The notes under the pieces are model-generated. The model worked only from the letters and a program-made list of their open reading frames with translations, did not search any database and was not told the origin of the DNA. The position numbers and the translations under genes are program-made. Positions 54,481 through 63,933 of a stretch of DNA of 64,000 bases are shown here, piece after piece. Each line of letters begins with the position of its first letter. Position 1 is the stretch's first letter. The DNA is from an uncultured Blastocatellia bacterium (GTDB lineage: Bacteria; Acidobacteriota; Blastocatellia; Pyrinomonadales; Pyrinomonadaceae), in the NCBI GenBank assembly GCA_946480785.1, contig CAMLLD010000003.1:75124-139123 (forward strand), read 5' to 3'.

Positions 54481-56465
54481 GTCAGTTGAAGTTCGCGGTC
54501 GCGCAGCACTTTGATCCGGTCGCGCAGCTCCGCCGCCTTCTCAAACTCAAACCGCTTCGCCGCGCCGCGCATCTCGACCTCCAGCCGCGCAATCGTCGCT
54601 TCAATATTCGCCGGCGAGTAGTCCTCGATCTGGTCCACCTCGGTCGGCACCTTGAAATAATCCGCTTCCGACGCTGTGATCAACGTCGCTTCGATCGGCT
54701 TGATGATCGTCTGCGGCGTGATCCCGTTCTCGCGATTGAACACTTCCTGAATCTCACGCCGCCGGTGCGTCTCTTCCATCGCGCGCTTCATCGAATCCGT
54801 GATCCGGTCGGCGTAAAGTATCGCTTTGCCGCGCGCGTTACGCGCCGCACGCCCGATCGTCTGAATCAGCGACTGCTCCGAACGCAGAAACCCTTCCTTG
54901 TCTGCATCGAGAATCGCGACCAGCGAGACTTCCGGCAGGTCCAAGCCCTCGCGCAAAAGGTTGATGCCCACGAGCACGTCAAACTCGCCGCGCCGCAAGT
55001 CGCGCAAAATCTTGATGCGCTCGAGCGTTTCGATATCCGAGTGGAGATAGCGCACACGCACCCCGACCTCGGTGAAATACTCGGTGAGATCTTCCGCCAT
55101 GCGTTTCGTCAACGTCGTGACCAGCACGCGCTCGTGTCGCTCCGCACGTTGCCGGCACTCCTCCAGCAAGTGATCGATCTGGCCCTTCACCGGCTGCACC
55201 TCGACTTCCGGATCCATCAAACCCGTCGGCCGGATTATCTGCTCGATTACTTCACCGCTCGCCTTCGTCAGCTCGTATGGCCCTGGTGTAGCCGACACAT
55301 AAATTGTTTGCCCGATGCGGGATTCAAACTCCTTGAAGTTCAGCGGGCGATTGTCTAGCGCTGACGGCAGTCTGAATCCGTATTCAACCAACGTGCGCTT
55401 GCGCGACTGATCTCCTTCGAACATGCCGCGCACCTGCGGAATCGACTGGTGCGACTCGTCGATCACGATCAGCGTGTCGCGCGGGAGATAATCGAGCAAC
55501 GTCGGCGGCGGCTCGCCCGGGTTCTTGCCGGTCAGGTGTCGCGAATAGTTCTCGATGCCGCGGCAGAAACCCATCTCCTTGATCATTTCGAGGTCAAACA
55601 TCGTGCGCTGGTGCAGCCGCTGCGCTTCGACGAGTTTGCCTTCGTTGATTAATTTCGGCTCCCACCATTCGAGCTCTTCTTTGATCGTTTTGATCGCGCG
55701 CTTGATCGTCGGCCGCGACATCACGTAGTGCGTCTTGGGATAGATCGGTACGCGCGATGTGTGCTTCTCAACCACTTCGCCGAGCAGCGGATCGATCGTG
55801 GAGATCGAGTCGATCTCGTCGCCCCAAAGCTCGATGCGGTAAGCGAGATCCTGATAACTCGGATAGATCTCGACGACGTCGCCGCGCACGCGAAACGTGC
55901 CGCGCTGAAAGTTCACGTCGGAACGTTCGTACTGCAACTCGACCAGTTTCTGGAGCAGCACCTCGCGCGACATGCGCGTGCCGGGTTCGAGAAAGAACAG
56001 CAGGCCGTAGTACGCGTCCGGATCGCCGAGACCGTAGATGCACGACACACTCGCGACCACGATCACGTCGCGGCGCTCGAAGAGGGCGCGCGTGGCGGAC
56101 ATGCGCAACCGGTCGATCTCTTCGTTGATGATCGCTTCTTTTTCGATGTAGACGTCGGCCGCGGGCACGTAAGCTTCGGGCTGGTAGTAGTCGTAATAGG
56201 AGACGAAGTATTCGACCGCGTTCTCGGGAAAGAGCGTGCGAAACTCCTGAAACAATTGCGCCGCGAGTGTCTTGTTGTGCGCGAGCACGAGCGTGGAACG
56301 CTGCGCGCGCTCGATGACGCTCGCCACCGTGAAAGTCTTCCCGCTGCCGGTGATGCCGAGCAGTACTTGATCTTTGGCGCCGTCGTTGAGACCGCGCACG
56401 AGCGCGTCGATGGCCGCCGGCTGATCGCCCTTCGGTTGGTATTCAGAATGGAGTTTGAAGCGCAT
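54477..56465 (-). CDS. uvrB: Excinuclease ABC subunit B
   Basis: 662 residues of UvrB. Walker A is [14 protein letters not shown], the beta-hairpin region is [29 protein letters not shown] is the DExx box, and [18 protein letters not shown] with [15 protein letters not shown] forms the second motor domain. The C-terminal UVR domain is also present ([20 protein letters not shown]). It verifies damage in nucleotide excision repair. Confidence 0.97.
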   Translation of the reverse strand: MRFKLHSEYQPKGDQPAAIDALVRGLNDGAKDQVLLGITGSGKTFTVASVIERAQRSTLVLAHNKTLAAQLFQEFRTLFPENAVEYFVSYYDYYQPEAYVPAADVYIEKEAIINEEIDRLRMSATRALFERRDVIVVASVSCIYGLGDPDAYYGLLFFLEPGTRMSREVLLQKLVELQYERSDVNFQRGTFRVRGDVVEIYPSYQDLAYRIELWGDEIDSISTIDPLLGEVVEKHTSRVPIYPKTHYVMSRPTIKRAIKTIKEELEWWEPKLINEGKLVEAQRLHQRTMFDLEMIKEMGFCRGIENYSRHLTGKNPGEPPPTLLDYLPRDTLIVIDESHQSIPQVRGMFEGDQSRKRTLVEYGFRLPSALDNRPLNFKEFESRIGQTIYVSATPGPYELTKASGEVIEQIIRPTGLMDPEVEVQPVKGQIDHLLEECRQRAERHERVLVTTLTKRMAEDLTEYFTEVGVRVRYLHSDIETLERIKILRDLRRGEFDVLVGINLLREGLDLPEVSLVAILDADKEGFLRSEQSLIQTIGRAARNARGKAILYADRITDSMKRAMEETHRRREIQEVFNRENGITPQTIIKPIEATLITASEADYFKVPTEVDQIEDYSPANIEATIARLEVEMRGAAKRFEFEKAAELRDRIKVLRDRELQLT

Positions 56466-56528
56466 GTGAAACGCATATATTAAGGCAGACGTTTTCGTCT
56501 GTCTAAGCCACGCGTTTACGTTGTTGTT

Positions 56529-57092
56529 TTAGACGGCTGCTTCCGCCGCGGCGGAGCGGACTTCGGAAGGAAGCGAGGGGTTTGAGGCGAGGCGTTGCAG
56601 TGCGGGAGCGACGTCCTGTTCGCCGCTGGAAGCGAGCAAGCGAATCACCGCGAGACTGAGATCGAGAGACGGATGCTGCTCGATCACGCTGATCAGCGGT
56701 TCCACGACACCGGCCTTCGCGACGAGAAACAGCAGCGAGAACGCGCCGTAGCAGCTTTCGTAATTCTCCGCCATCAGATCGTCGATCGCTTCGTAGAGCA
56801 GACCCGAGTCGGCGAGTGCGGCGCCGATGCGGCGGCGTTCTTCGGGCGTGCCGGCGCGCAGCGCGTCGTTTACGAGTGTGGCGGCTTGATCTGGATCGAG
56901 GTCGTAAAGATCGCGAACGGCTTTCTGGCGAATTTCGGGGGATGGATCGTCGAGCGATTGCGCGATCTCGTCGAAAGCGCCATTGGGTTTTTTAATGAGG
57001 ATGGGGTAACGGCCGCGTCGCTGAACCAGCTCTTCTGCGGCGCGCCGCAAAGTAGCTACATCTTCAGTCCAACGCTCGTCGGCTTCACTCAT
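56529..57092 (-). CDS. HEAT-repeat protein
   Basis: 187 residues of paired helices of about 30 residues, for example SPEIRQKAVRDLYDLDPDQ, VVEPLISVIEQHPSLDLSLA and VAPALQRLASNPSLPSEVR. HEAT-like repeats usually bind other proteins. No catalytic motif is present. The start overlaps the stop of the preceding unknown gene by 4 bases (ATGA), so the pair are probably functional partners. Role unknown. Confidence 0.72.
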   Translation of the reverse strand: MSEADERWTEDVATLRRAAEELVQRRGRYPILIKKPNGAFDEIAQSLDDPSPEIRQKAVRDLYDLDPDQAATLVNDALRAGTPEERRRIGAALADSGLLYEAIDDLMAENYESCYGAFSLLFLVAKAGVVEPLISVIEQHPSLDLSLAVIRLLASSGEQDVAPALQRLASNPSLPSEVRSAAAEAAV

Positions 57093-58549
57093 TCAATCTC
57101 GATCACTTCGCCCGCCGACACGCCAGCAGCGAGGGCCAGCGGCGGGGCGAGCGGTGTGCTCGGCTCCTCGAACACAGTTTCTGGTTCGGCGACCGGCTCT
57201 GTCCGTTCCGTGTTGTCCGTGGCGCGTAGAAACTGAAACTTCTTCAAGACCAGACGGCTCACTGAAAGCCCGATGCTGTTATCCAGTACGCAGAGTTGTT
57301 CGGCGACGACGCGTTGCGAAACGCGTTCGAGCGCGCCGGCGAGCTCACGACCCGCAGTCGCCGCGTCGTCCGCGACGATCATTTCGAAATCCTGTCCGCC
57401 GCTGACGCGCCGGCGCGAGTGGTTCTGCAACAACACGCCTGCTTCGCGATGAATTCGTCCGGTGGCCACGATCACCAGATGCGACGCCTCGGTTTCTATT
57501 TCGAGATCGATGGCCCAACGTGCAAACGCCGGCGTCAGGTCACCGTCGCGCGTCACGATCAGAAACGACTCGCCGCAGATGTTTGCCATCATCTGGCCGT
57601 AACCGGTGCCTTCGGATGGTCCAACCGCGATTTCCCTTTCCGGCACGCCCATCTCGCGCAGCAGGAAATGAATCCGGCTCACGAGCCACGAGCCGTCCTC
57701 TAATAATGACGATGCCAACTGCGTCGGCGCGATCACTTCCTCGACGTTCTCATCAGCCACCGGCGCGCCGCATTCGCTGCACGTCGCATCGCTGACGGTC
57801 ACGACCGCGAGCGCGTGCGGGTTCGGCAGGCGAAACAGCGCGTGACCAGTCTTACGGCAACTGATCTGCACTTCGCGTTCTACGAGGCCGACGTCTTCGA
57901 GACGTTGAATCGGCAACTCGGCTGATTGGCTGTTGCCGGTCAGAAGCTTGGCGGCGTAACCCTCTTCGTGCGCGTTGCGCGCGGTGCGCAGAAACACACG
58001 CGCGCGTTCGTCTTCGAGTTTCGACGCGGCGAGGATGCGCTTGCTCATCGTCTCCTTGCGCAAGCTCGTGTAGAGCGAGTCGGCGTCCTGGCGTTCGACG
58101 AACGTGCGAAAGCCCTGCGGCATCGCGGACGTGCTTGAGCGCCAGTGGGGAAAATCATTCCGGTCGTGCGCGAGCAGATTGCGGACCTGCTCACAGAACG
58201 AGTCGAGTTTGCGAAACGGTTCGGCGGTGCGCGGTTCGAAGACGATGCCGGCGCGCACTTGATCCCCTGCGGTCTTATCGCGGTCGAAGACGAGAAATAG
58301 AATGTGGTCAGGAAACGAGAAAAGCTCGCCGCGTACGAAAGGCTCGTCGATGGTCGAGTCGTTGTATGAAGCGAGCGCCGATTCCAACTCTGCAACGTGA
58401 TCCGCGCCGAGCAGCGCGTCTTCGAAGAAGCGCATACGCGTCGTGCGAATGAGCGGCGCGAAACCGTGCTGCTGCAGTTCCTGCAATAGCCGCGTGCGCG
58501 CTTCGGCATCGACTTGGTAATTCAGAGTTTTCGTTTCAAGAAATAGCAT
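57089..58549 (-). CDS. Unrecognised protein with winged-helix-like and zinc-knuckle features
   Basis: 486 residues with no family I can name. The first 170 residues look globular (FEDALLGADHVAELESALAS, FSFPDHILFLVFDRDKTAGD). Around 220-250, SAELPIQRLEDVGLVEREVQ resembles a winged helix. SDATCSECGAPV gives a CxxC knuckle near 255, with no clear second pair. The middle GESFLIVTRDGDLTPAFARW and HLVIVATGRIHREAGVLL look like alternating strands and helices of an alpha/beta domain. The tail is Pro/Glu-rich and probably disordered. It overlaps the HEAT gene by 4 bases. It may be an uncharacterised regulator or enzyme. Confidence 0.6.
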   Translation of the reverse strand: MLFLETKTLNYQVDAEARTRLLQELQQHGFAPLIRTTRMRFFEDALLGADHVAELESALASYNDSTIDEPFVRGELFSFPDHILFLVFDRDKTAGDQVRAGIVFEPRTAEPFRKLDSFCEQVRNLLAHDRNDFPHWRSSTSAMPQGFRTFVERQDADSLYTSLRKETMSKRILAASKLEDERARVFLRTARNAHEEGYAAKLLTGNSQSAELPIQRLEDVGLVEREVQISCRKTGHALFRLPNPHALAVVTVSDATCSECGAPVADENVEEVIAPTQLASSLLEDGSWLVSRIHFLLREMGVPEREIAVGPSEGTGYGQMMANICGESFLIVTRDGDLTPAFARWAIDLEIETEASHLVIVATGRIHREAGVLLQNHSRRRVSGGQDFEMIVADDAATAGRELAGALERVSQRVVAEQLCVLDNSIGLSVSRLVLKKFQFLRATDNTERTEPVAEPETVFEEPSTPLAPPLALAAGVSAGEVIEIE

Positions 58550-58573
58550 CCGGGTATACCTTTCGCTCGATAT

Positions 58574-59446
58574 TCACTGCTGCGGACTGACGCTGATCGT
58601 GACGGTCTGGCCGCCGTTCGTGGTGGGTGCGAAGCGACGTTGGCGCGCGATACGCAGCGCGAGTGCTTCGTAGTTGTCCATGCCGGGTTTGCGGTTGGCG
58701 ATCGAGGCGTTGACGACGCGGCCGTTTTCGATCTGCATCACGACTTTGATCGATTGCTGCTTTTGATCTGTGGTGACTACTTTTTCGGACTTGGGCTCTA
58801 CGGCAACCGGGCGACGGTTGTTTTTGGGAGTAAGTTGTCGAGTCGCTTCGGGCTTCTCTGTCACGGCTGAAGGAGAAGGGGGATTGGGCCGAGTAGCGGG
58901 AGCGATTTCTAATGAAGCTGCGGCTGCGGGAGCGTTGGCGCTGAAGCCGGCGGTTACGACGATGAACGTGGAAAGACCAATTCCGATTAAGACTGCGGCG
59001 GCCATGAACAGGAGCGGACGTTGTCGAAGTCGTGACAGCGGCGGAGCGGGCGGGAGCGCGAGTGGTTCTGCATGACGTTCGAAGGCTGGTCGTGTTGCCG
59101 CTGTCGTTTCTATCTGTAGCGCGGTTTCATCCCAACAACCAAACAACTCCGAAACCGCTCGTTGCAGCGCAGGTTCGATAGAGCGGCGCGTCGCGGGAAT
59201 CAACGGATTGAAGTTGAACGCGGCGTCGGGTTGGGCCAGGGCGACGCAGATCGCTTGCAGTCCGCTTAGATCATTCAGCCGCGCGTCGATCAGTTCGCCC
59301 TCCTGAAAGAAGAACATCGCCGGGCCTTTTGGGTATTCGATCAAAAGGCGTCCGGTCTTCTTTTGATGGCGCAGGATGCCGACCAGATCCGAAAGGGGAT
59401 ATTGGTTCAGGTGTCCGGTCAAAACTACAAAACGATTCTGCTGCAT
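58574..59446 (-). CDS. DUF4388-domain membrane protein with TonB-like C-terminus
   Basis: 290 residues from the ATG at 59446 (AGGAG just upstream). The N-terminal domain (GHLNQYPLSDLVGILRHQK and FFQEGELIDARLNDLSG) is the DUF4388/PATAN module seen in signalling proteins. One membrane helix follows (LLFMAAAVLIGIGLSTFIVV). The last 65 residues (KVVMQIENGRVVNASIANRK, ALRIARQRRFAPTTNGG) resemble the C-terminal TonB fold. The combination suggests signal-driven outer membrane coupling, but this is only inference. It lies 39 bases after the TPR gene. Confidence 0.72.
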   Translation of the reverse strand: MQQNRFVVLTGHLNQYPLSDLVGILRHQKKTGRLLIEYPKGPAMFFFQEGELIDARLNDLSGLQAICVALAQPDAAFNFNPLIPATRRSIEPALQRAVSELFGCWDETALQIETTAATRPAFERHAEPLALPPAPPLSRLRQRPLLFMAAAVLIGIGLSTFIVVTAGFSANAPAAAASLEIAPATRPNPPSPSAVTEKPEATRQLTPKNNRRPVAVEPKSEKVVTTDQKQQSIKVVMQIENGRVVNASIANRKPGMDNYEALALRIARQRRFAPTTNGGQTVTISVSPQQ

Positions 59447-59485
59447 TACTACTCCTACTTCATTGGGGGCTTCTCTAAGGGTCAA

Positions 59486-60724
59486 TTACGGGCAGCCTCG
59501 AACCAGACGGCACGAATAGTCGTGCTCCGGAAATGTCTGGGCCACTTTCTTCGCGAGCGTCTTATCGAGACGTTCGAGGATGCGGTACTCATCCATCAGT
59601 TTGTTGGTTTCGCCGAGCTCGCCGTAGGCGAGGCTGAGACCGTAGTGGGCCTTCGCCATCGAGGGGCTCAGGGTCGTGGCTTTCTTGAACGCGTCGGCGG
59701 CTTCTTTGTGGCGGCCCGAGCGGAAACACGCGACGCCGAGACCGTATTGGGACTCGGCCTGGTCGGGGTTGAGTTTTACTGACTGTTTGAAGGCTTTGAT
59801 GGCGTCGCTGTTCTTTTCGGCTTTCAGGTACGCGTGGCCCAGGTTGAGGAACACTTCGGCGGAGTTGGGCTCGAGCTTGATCGATTCGAGGTAAGCGTCG
59901 ATCGCGCCTTTAACATCGCCCGCTTCGAAGCGGTTGCGGCCCGTGGTGTAGAGATCCATTGCCGGGTTCGTACTAGCAGGAGCGGGTGCTGCTGCTGGAA
60001 CGACTGCAGGAGCGGGAGCTTCCTTTTTTGCGAGAACGAGCGGAGGGGGATTTTCAGAGATTTCAGGCGGAGCGGGCGCACTTCCCGCATAATCAATTTT
60101 TAAAATCTCCGGTCCCTCTGCCTCCCGCGACACGGGCTCAGGAATTAATGGTGCGGTCGCCGGCGCTTCCTCAACAGCCTTCGCCACACTCTCGTCGAAG
60201 TAATAAGTCACCGTCCGATGCGTCACCTCGACCGGTTCGCGTTTCAACGCGCCGTTCTCAAACACCACCAGGCTCGTCACCATCTTGGTCCAGTTGCCGA
60301 ACTTATCGAACTCATACGTGTACGCCTCACGGTTGATGATCGCGCCGCGCTCATCGCGCAACGTCATCTCCGTGATGTTTCCACGGTCGTCGTATTTGTA
60401 TTCTTCTTTGCCTACAAGCGAACCCGGAATCGGGTAGGAAGTGTTCTCGATGCGATTTCCCTTGATGCCGTAGGTGGTGATTTCAACGAGTTGAGGCGGG
60501 CCCTCGACCTCGCGTCCGTCCTTGATCTCGATCTTGGCAGACTCCGTCTTTACTCGCCGGACTGAACCGACAAGTCCATCTTGCTCTTTCGTGCTGTCGA
60601 GAACGGAAATAGCAGGTCGCGCCGAAGCGGTGACACTGTTTTGCGCCTGAACCGGCGCGATGAAAGTCAATACGGGCCCCAGTAAAAGAACGGCAGGCAC
60701 AATTCGGCCTTTAAAGCAGTTCAT
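59486..60724 (-). CDS. Secreted TPR protein with YD-like N-terminal repeats
   Basis: 412 residues from the ATG at 60724, chosen for GGAGG upstream; the frame extends 23 codons further. A signal peptide ends near VQAQN. Residues about 60-150 contain RHS/YD-like pairs (YKYDDRGNITEMTLRD and YTYEFDKFGNWTKM). A Pro/Ala linker leads to TPRs (about 245-400) such as SAEVFLNLGHAYLKAEKN. It is likely periplasmic or on the outer face and mediates protein contacts. It is upstream of the DUF4388 gene on the same strand. Confidence 0.78.
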   Translation of the reverse strand: MNCFKGRIVPAVLLLGPVLTFIAPVQAQNSVTASARPAISVLDSTKEQDGLVGSVRRVKTESAKIEIKDGREVEGPPQLVEITTYGIKGNRIENTSYPIPGSLVGKEEYKYDDRGNITEMTLRDERGAIINREAYTYEFDKFGNWTKMVTSLVVFENGALKREPVEVTHRTVTYYFDESVAKAVEEAPATAPLIPEPVSREAEGPEILKIDYAGSAPAPPEISENPPPLVLAKKEAPAPAVVPAAAPAPASTNPAMDLYTTGRNRFEAGDVKGAIDAYLESIKLEPNSAEVFLNLGHAYLKAEKNSDAIKAFKQSVKLNPDQAESQYGLGVACFRSGRHKEAADAFKKATTLSPSMAKAHYGLSLAYGELGETNKLMDEYRILERLDKTLAKKVAQTFPEHDYSCRLVRGCP

Positions 60725-60882
60725 TCGACTTCCTCCAGTTTCAAATAGCGAACGCTGGACAAGGTAGTCAGGGGGGCCCACTATCTTGTACAAACTGCCG
60801 CGCAGAATACAATAAGTTGGTAAGAAATGCTACGGGTTTGTTGAGTGGCGGGTAGTAATAGGTCCTATGAATCTAATAGGAC

Positions 60883-61653
60883 CTATTGCTCGTCGCTGAA
60901 CTTGTAACCGATGCCCCACACGGTCAGGACCATCTGCGGGTTCTCGGGGTTCTCTTCGATCTTCGCCCGCAGCCGATTGATATGTGAGTCGATCGTGCGG
61001 TCGTAACCTTCGTAGGAGTAGTCCCAGATCTTTTCCAACAGGTACTTGCGTGGAAACACGCGGCCCGGGTTGGAAGCGAACAGTCGCAGCAGGTCAAATT
61101 CTTTCGGCGTCAGTTCCACTTGCCGGTCGCCAATCGTGACCTCGCGCTTCGCGGAGTCGATGCGTAAACGCCCGCGAACGATCGGCGCCTCATCGCGAAT
61201 GCCGTCGCTGGTCGGGCCGTTGCGCGTGCGGCGCAAGACCGACTTGATGCGGGCTTCGAGCTCACGCAGGCTGAAAGGCTTCGTGATGTAATCATCCGCG
61301 CCCATCTCCAGCCCGAGGACTTTGTCCACTACGTCGTCCTTCGCGGTGAGCATGAGTATTGGCAAGTAGCCGACTTTTTCCCGGAGCTCCTTGCAGACCG
61401 CCAGGCCGTCCATCTTCGGCAGCATTAGATCAAGGACAACGGCGTCCGGTGGATCGTCCAGCGCTGCCTTTACGCCGTTGAGACCATCTTCGACGGTCCG
61501 CACGTTGTAGCCGGCGCGCGAGAAATACTCGCTGATCGCGGTCGAGATGTTTTCGTCGTCTTCGACGACCAGCAGCGATACTTTGCGTTCGCCTGAATCG
61601 GGCACGGGAAAATTTTCTTTAGCGAGTTTCTGTCTGTCAGTAGCTGTAGCCAT
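60883..61653 (-). CDS. OmpR/PhoB-family response regulator
   Basis: 256 residues. The receiver has acidic residues in LLVVEDDENIS, the phospho-Asp in AVVLDLMLPKMDG, and the conserved Lys in DDYITKPFSLRELEAR. The winged-helix output domain reads LTPKEFDLLRLFASNPGRVF to TVWGIGYKF. A 25-residue N-terminal extension precedes the receiver. No histidine kinase gene is adjacent, so it is an orphan in this window. Its targets may include the TPR/DUF4388 genes just downstream, but this is unproven. Confidence 0.93.
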   Translation of the reverse strand: MATATDRQKLAKENFPVPDSGERKVSLLVVEDDENISTAISEYFSRAGYNVRTVEDGLNGVKAALDDPPDAVVLDLMLPKMDGLAVCKELREKVGYLPILMLTAKDDVVDKVLGLEMGADDYITKPFSLRELEARIKSVLRRTRNGPTSDGIRDEAPIVRGRLRIDSAKREVTIGDRQVELTPKEFDLLRLFASNPGRVFPRKYLLEKIWDYSYEGYDRTIDSHINRLRAKIEENPENPQMVLTVWGIGYKFSDEQ

Positions 61654-61797
61654 CAGAGTAGTTCATCGATCTGAACTGACAAGCAGGAGGCTTCGTGGGT
61701 AAGCACCACGGGGTCGTTGGCGCAACTCGGTTCGGGGGGATAGTACAGGAGAATTGCCCGGGTGTTCAAGCCCAAACTTCGCTGTACTTAGTCGACC

Positions 61798-61828
61798 TTG
61801 ATCATCGCCGGTCTGTTTCTGCTATGCT
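61798..61828 (+). promoter_or_regulatory. Possible promoter for the DinB gene
   Basis: An extended -10 element TGCTATGCT (61820-61828) follows a TTGATC at 61798 with a 19-base spacer, 39 bases before the gene start. The long spacer makes this a moderate match only. Confidence 0.45.
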
Positions 61829-61866
61829 CCTGCCAAAGTTAACCCCTATAAATAAGGACAACGAAC

Positions 61867-62343
61867 ATGACACCCGAAGAACGAAACGTTCTCATTAAAC
61901 AGTATGCGGATGGGTACGATGAAGTCATCCGCGCGCTCGATAATTTTCCCGCCGAAAGTTTAGGCGCGCATCCGCTCGCGGGCAAGTGGAGTGCGCGCGA
62001 GATCGTTCATCACCTGGGCGACAGCGAAACGACGTCGGCGATCAGGATTCGCCAGTTGTTAACGCAGGACGACCCGCTGATTCAGGGTTACGACCAGGAT
62101 CAGTTTGCGACTCGACTGCGTTACAACGAGCGCGACATGGCGCCGGCGCTGGAAGCGTTTCGCTATGCGCGTGAAACGACGATGCAATTGTTGCCGTCGT
62201 TATTGGAGAATGATTGGCAGCGCGCCGGCACGCACACCGAGAGTGGACGTTATACTTTGGAAGACTGGCTGCGCATCTACGCCGCGCATGCACACAACCA
62301 CGCCGCGCAAATTCGCCGCTTGCGCGATGCGCTCGATACTTAA
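61867..62343 (+). CDS. DinB-family metal-binding protein
   Basis: 158 residues of the DinB four-helix bundle. The metal ligands are likely His in EIVHHLGDSE (about 48) and the paired His of YAAHAHNHAAQIRRL (about 138-142). The name reflects SOS-inducible founders, but most members act as thiol-dependent metal enzymes with unknown substrates. An AAGGACAACGAAC stretch precedes the ATG, giving a reasonable ribosome binding site. Confidence 0.85.
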   Translation: MTPEERNVLIKQYADGYDEVIRALDNFPAESLGAHPLAGKWSAREIVHHLGDSETTSAIRIRQLLTQDDPLIQGYDQDQFATRLRYNERDMAPALEAFRYARETTMQLLPSLLENDWQRAGTHTESGRYTLEDWLRIYAAHAHNHAAQIRRLRDALDT

Positions 62344-62356
62344 ATCAGACTGTGTG

Positions 62357-62385
62357 TTGACAAAATTTTTTACGGCGAGCACAAT
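62357..62385 (+). promoter_or_regulatory. Sigma-70-type promoter for purC
   Basis: TTGACA at 62357-62362, a 17-base spacer, and CACAAT at 62380-62385. It is 55 bases before the purC start. A small GCTGC/GCAGC hairpin lies in the leader. Confidence 0.7.
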
Positions 62386-62439
62386 CCGGGCTGACTCTAA
62401 CTAAATCTGAATCATCGCTGCTGCAAGGCAGCAACTAAC

Positions 62440-63336
62440 ATGAGTGCTGCCACTCTGCTGCAAACATCTCTTTCTGATCTCAAGCTGGTACGACGTGGAA
62501 AAGTGCGTGACGTTTACGCTGTGGACGATGAGAGTTTGTTGATTGTCGCCACCGATCGTATTTCCGCGTTCGACTGTATTCTGCCCACGCCGATTCAACG
62601 TAAAGGCGAGGTGTTGACTGCGCTTTCGGAGTTTTGGTTTGAGAAGCTGGGCCACGTCTGCGCGAATCATTTGATCACGGCGACGATGGATGAAATGCCG
62701 CCGGCTGTGCAGCGACACGCTGATGTTCTGGCGCGGCGTACGATGCTCGTGCGGCGTGCGGAAGTGTTTCCGGTCGAGTGTGTGGTGCGTGGTTATCTCG
62801 TCGGTTCGGGTTGGAAAGATTATTTGCGCACTGGTGAAGTGTGTGGGCACAAGTTGCCGGCGGGTTTGCAGGAGTCGGCGAAGTTGCCCGAGCCGTTGTT
62901 CACGCCGTCGACGAAGGCGGAAGTGGGCCACGATGAGAACATCACTGAAGACCAGGTGCGCGAGTTGATCGGTGAAGAGCGTACGGCGCAGTTACGCGAT
63001 ACGTCGTTGCGGCTGTATTCGGAAGCGCACGATTATGCGCGCCAGCGTGACATCATCATCGCCGATACGAAGTTTGAGTTTGGGTTGGACCAGAACGGTG
63101 AGTTGTTGTTGGTGGATGAAGTGCTGACGCCGGACTCTTCACGTTTCTGGCCGGCTGATGCTTACGAGCCGGGGCGTTCGCAGCCGTCGTTTGACAAGCA
63201 GTTCGTGCGCGACTATCTCGAGACACTCGACTGGGACAAGAAGCCGCCGGCGCCGGAGATCCCACCCGAAGTCGCGGCCGCCACCACCGATCGTTATCTC
63301 GAAGCGTACCGCCTGTTGACCGGAAAAGAGCTGTAG
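62440..63336 (+). CDS. purC: Phosphoribosylaminoimidazole-succinocarboxamide synthase
   Basis: 298 residues of the longer SAICAR synthase type. RRGKVRDVYAVDDESLLIVA with DRISAFD is the ATP site, and RRAEVFPVECVVRGYLVGSGWKDY carries the SAICAR synthase signature. IADTKFEFG and DEVLTPDSSRFWPADAYEPG follow. It joins aspartate to CAIR in purine synthesis. The stop codon is embedded in the first unit of the following repeat array. Confidence 0.97.
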   Translation: MSAATLLQTSLSDLKLVRRGKVRDVYAVDDESLLIVATDRISAFDCILPTPIQRKGEVLTALSEFWFEKLGHVCANHLITATMDEMPPAVQRHADVLARRTMLVRRAEVFPVECVVRGYLVGSGWKDYLRTGEVCGHKLPAGLQESAKLPEPLFTPSTKAEVGHDENITEDQVRELIGEERTAQLRDTSLRLYSEAHDYARQRDIIIADTKFEFGLDQNGELLLVDEVLTPDSSRFWPADAYEPGRSQPSFDKQFVRDYLETLDWDKKPPAPEIPPEVAAATTDRYLEAYRLLTGKEL

Positions 63337-63475
63337 CTCTTGCTTTAGCTGTGGCTTTTGCTTTAGCTGTGGCTTTTGCTTTAGCTGTAGCTTTTGCTTT
63401 AGCTGTTGCTTTTTGCTCTCGCTTTAGGTTTTTGCTTTAGCTTTAGCCTTTTGCTCTCGCTTTAGCTTTTGATTT
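63331..63475. repeat. Degenerate tandem array of an 18-bp unit after purC
   Basis: Starting at the purC stop, about seven or eight imperfect copies of gctttagctgtggctttt run to about 63475, with changes such as gctgtagcttt, ctctcgcttta and gctttaggttttt. It encodes no plausible protein on the plus strand. It may be a slippage-prone intergenic repeat. Confidence 0.8.
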
Positions 63476-63559
63476 ATTTCTGCTTTGCGACGCGCCTGTC
63501 GCGCCAGTTCCTCCTGTGTTGCTGCGGCAGATGAGTTCGCGTGCATTTGTCGGTAAAGC

Positions 63560-63607
63560 AAGCCTGCTGTGGGCGGTGAAGCTTGCTGTTGCGGTCAAGC
63601 TTGCTGT
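63560..63607. repeat. Three copies of aagcttgctgt at 18-19 base spacing
   Basis: Copies start at 63560 (aagcctgctgt), 63579 and 63597. They lie just upstream of the Fis-type gene and overlap its probable promoter or leader region, so they could be binding sites as well as a repeat remnant. Confidence 0.65.
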
Positions 63608-63620
63608 CGGAGATTGAAGG

Positions 63621-63872
63621 ATGCGTGCCCGACTTGAAACTTTGATCGACGAAATGCTTGAGGGACAGATCCTTCTCGAGGAAGCACTCTCGGAGTTCGA
63701 AAAGCTCTACATCAAAAAAGCGCTCGCTAAAAACAAACAGCACCTCTCAAACACCGCGGTCATCCTGGGCATCCATCGCAACACCCTCGCCAAGCGCGTC
63801 GCCCTCTACGACAAACAAGAACGCAACGGCAATGGCAACGGCTCCCGCCCCCCGAAGCGCACCGCCCGCTAG
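63621..63872 (+). CDS. Fis-type helix-turn-helix protein
   Basis: 83 residues. Residues about 20-65 form the Fis-family helical HTH: LLEEALSEFEKLYIKKALAK followed by NKQHLSNTAVILGIHRNTLA, the typical HTH8 pattern, with LAKRV ending the recognition helix. A basic, Gly/Asn-rich tail (NGNGNGSRPPKRTAR) follows. It resembles the isolated C-terminal DNA-binding part of NtrC-type activators rather than E. coli Fis of about 98 residues. The start is weakly marked (TTGAAGG upstream). Targets unknown. Confidence 0.75.
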   Translation: MRARLETLIDEMLEGQILLEEALSEFEKLYIKKALAKNKQHLSNTAVILGIHRNTLAKRVALYDKQERNGNGNGSRPPKRTAR

Positions 63873-63892
63873 GCAACGCCGCTAGCACAACG

Positions 63893-63933
63893 CGCACGCT
63901 CAATACGCAACGTTCAACACGTAACGCTCAACG
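63893..63933. repeat. Three near-identical 13-14-bp units
   Basis: Units cgcacgctcaata, cgcaacgttcaaca and cgtaacgctcaacg lie in tandem at 63893, 63906 and 63920, followed by a small inverted cgccgaaggcg. It lies after the Fis-type gene. No gene is seen in the last 128 bases. Confidence 0.6.

Noticed and set aside
61867..62343. DinB as an SOS DNA polymerase
   Set aside because: The sequence is the small DinB/YfiT-type helical bundle, unrelated to polymerase IV.
63331..63475. CRISPR array after purC
   Set aside because: Units are about 18 bp, degenerate and without unique spacers; no cas genes are present.
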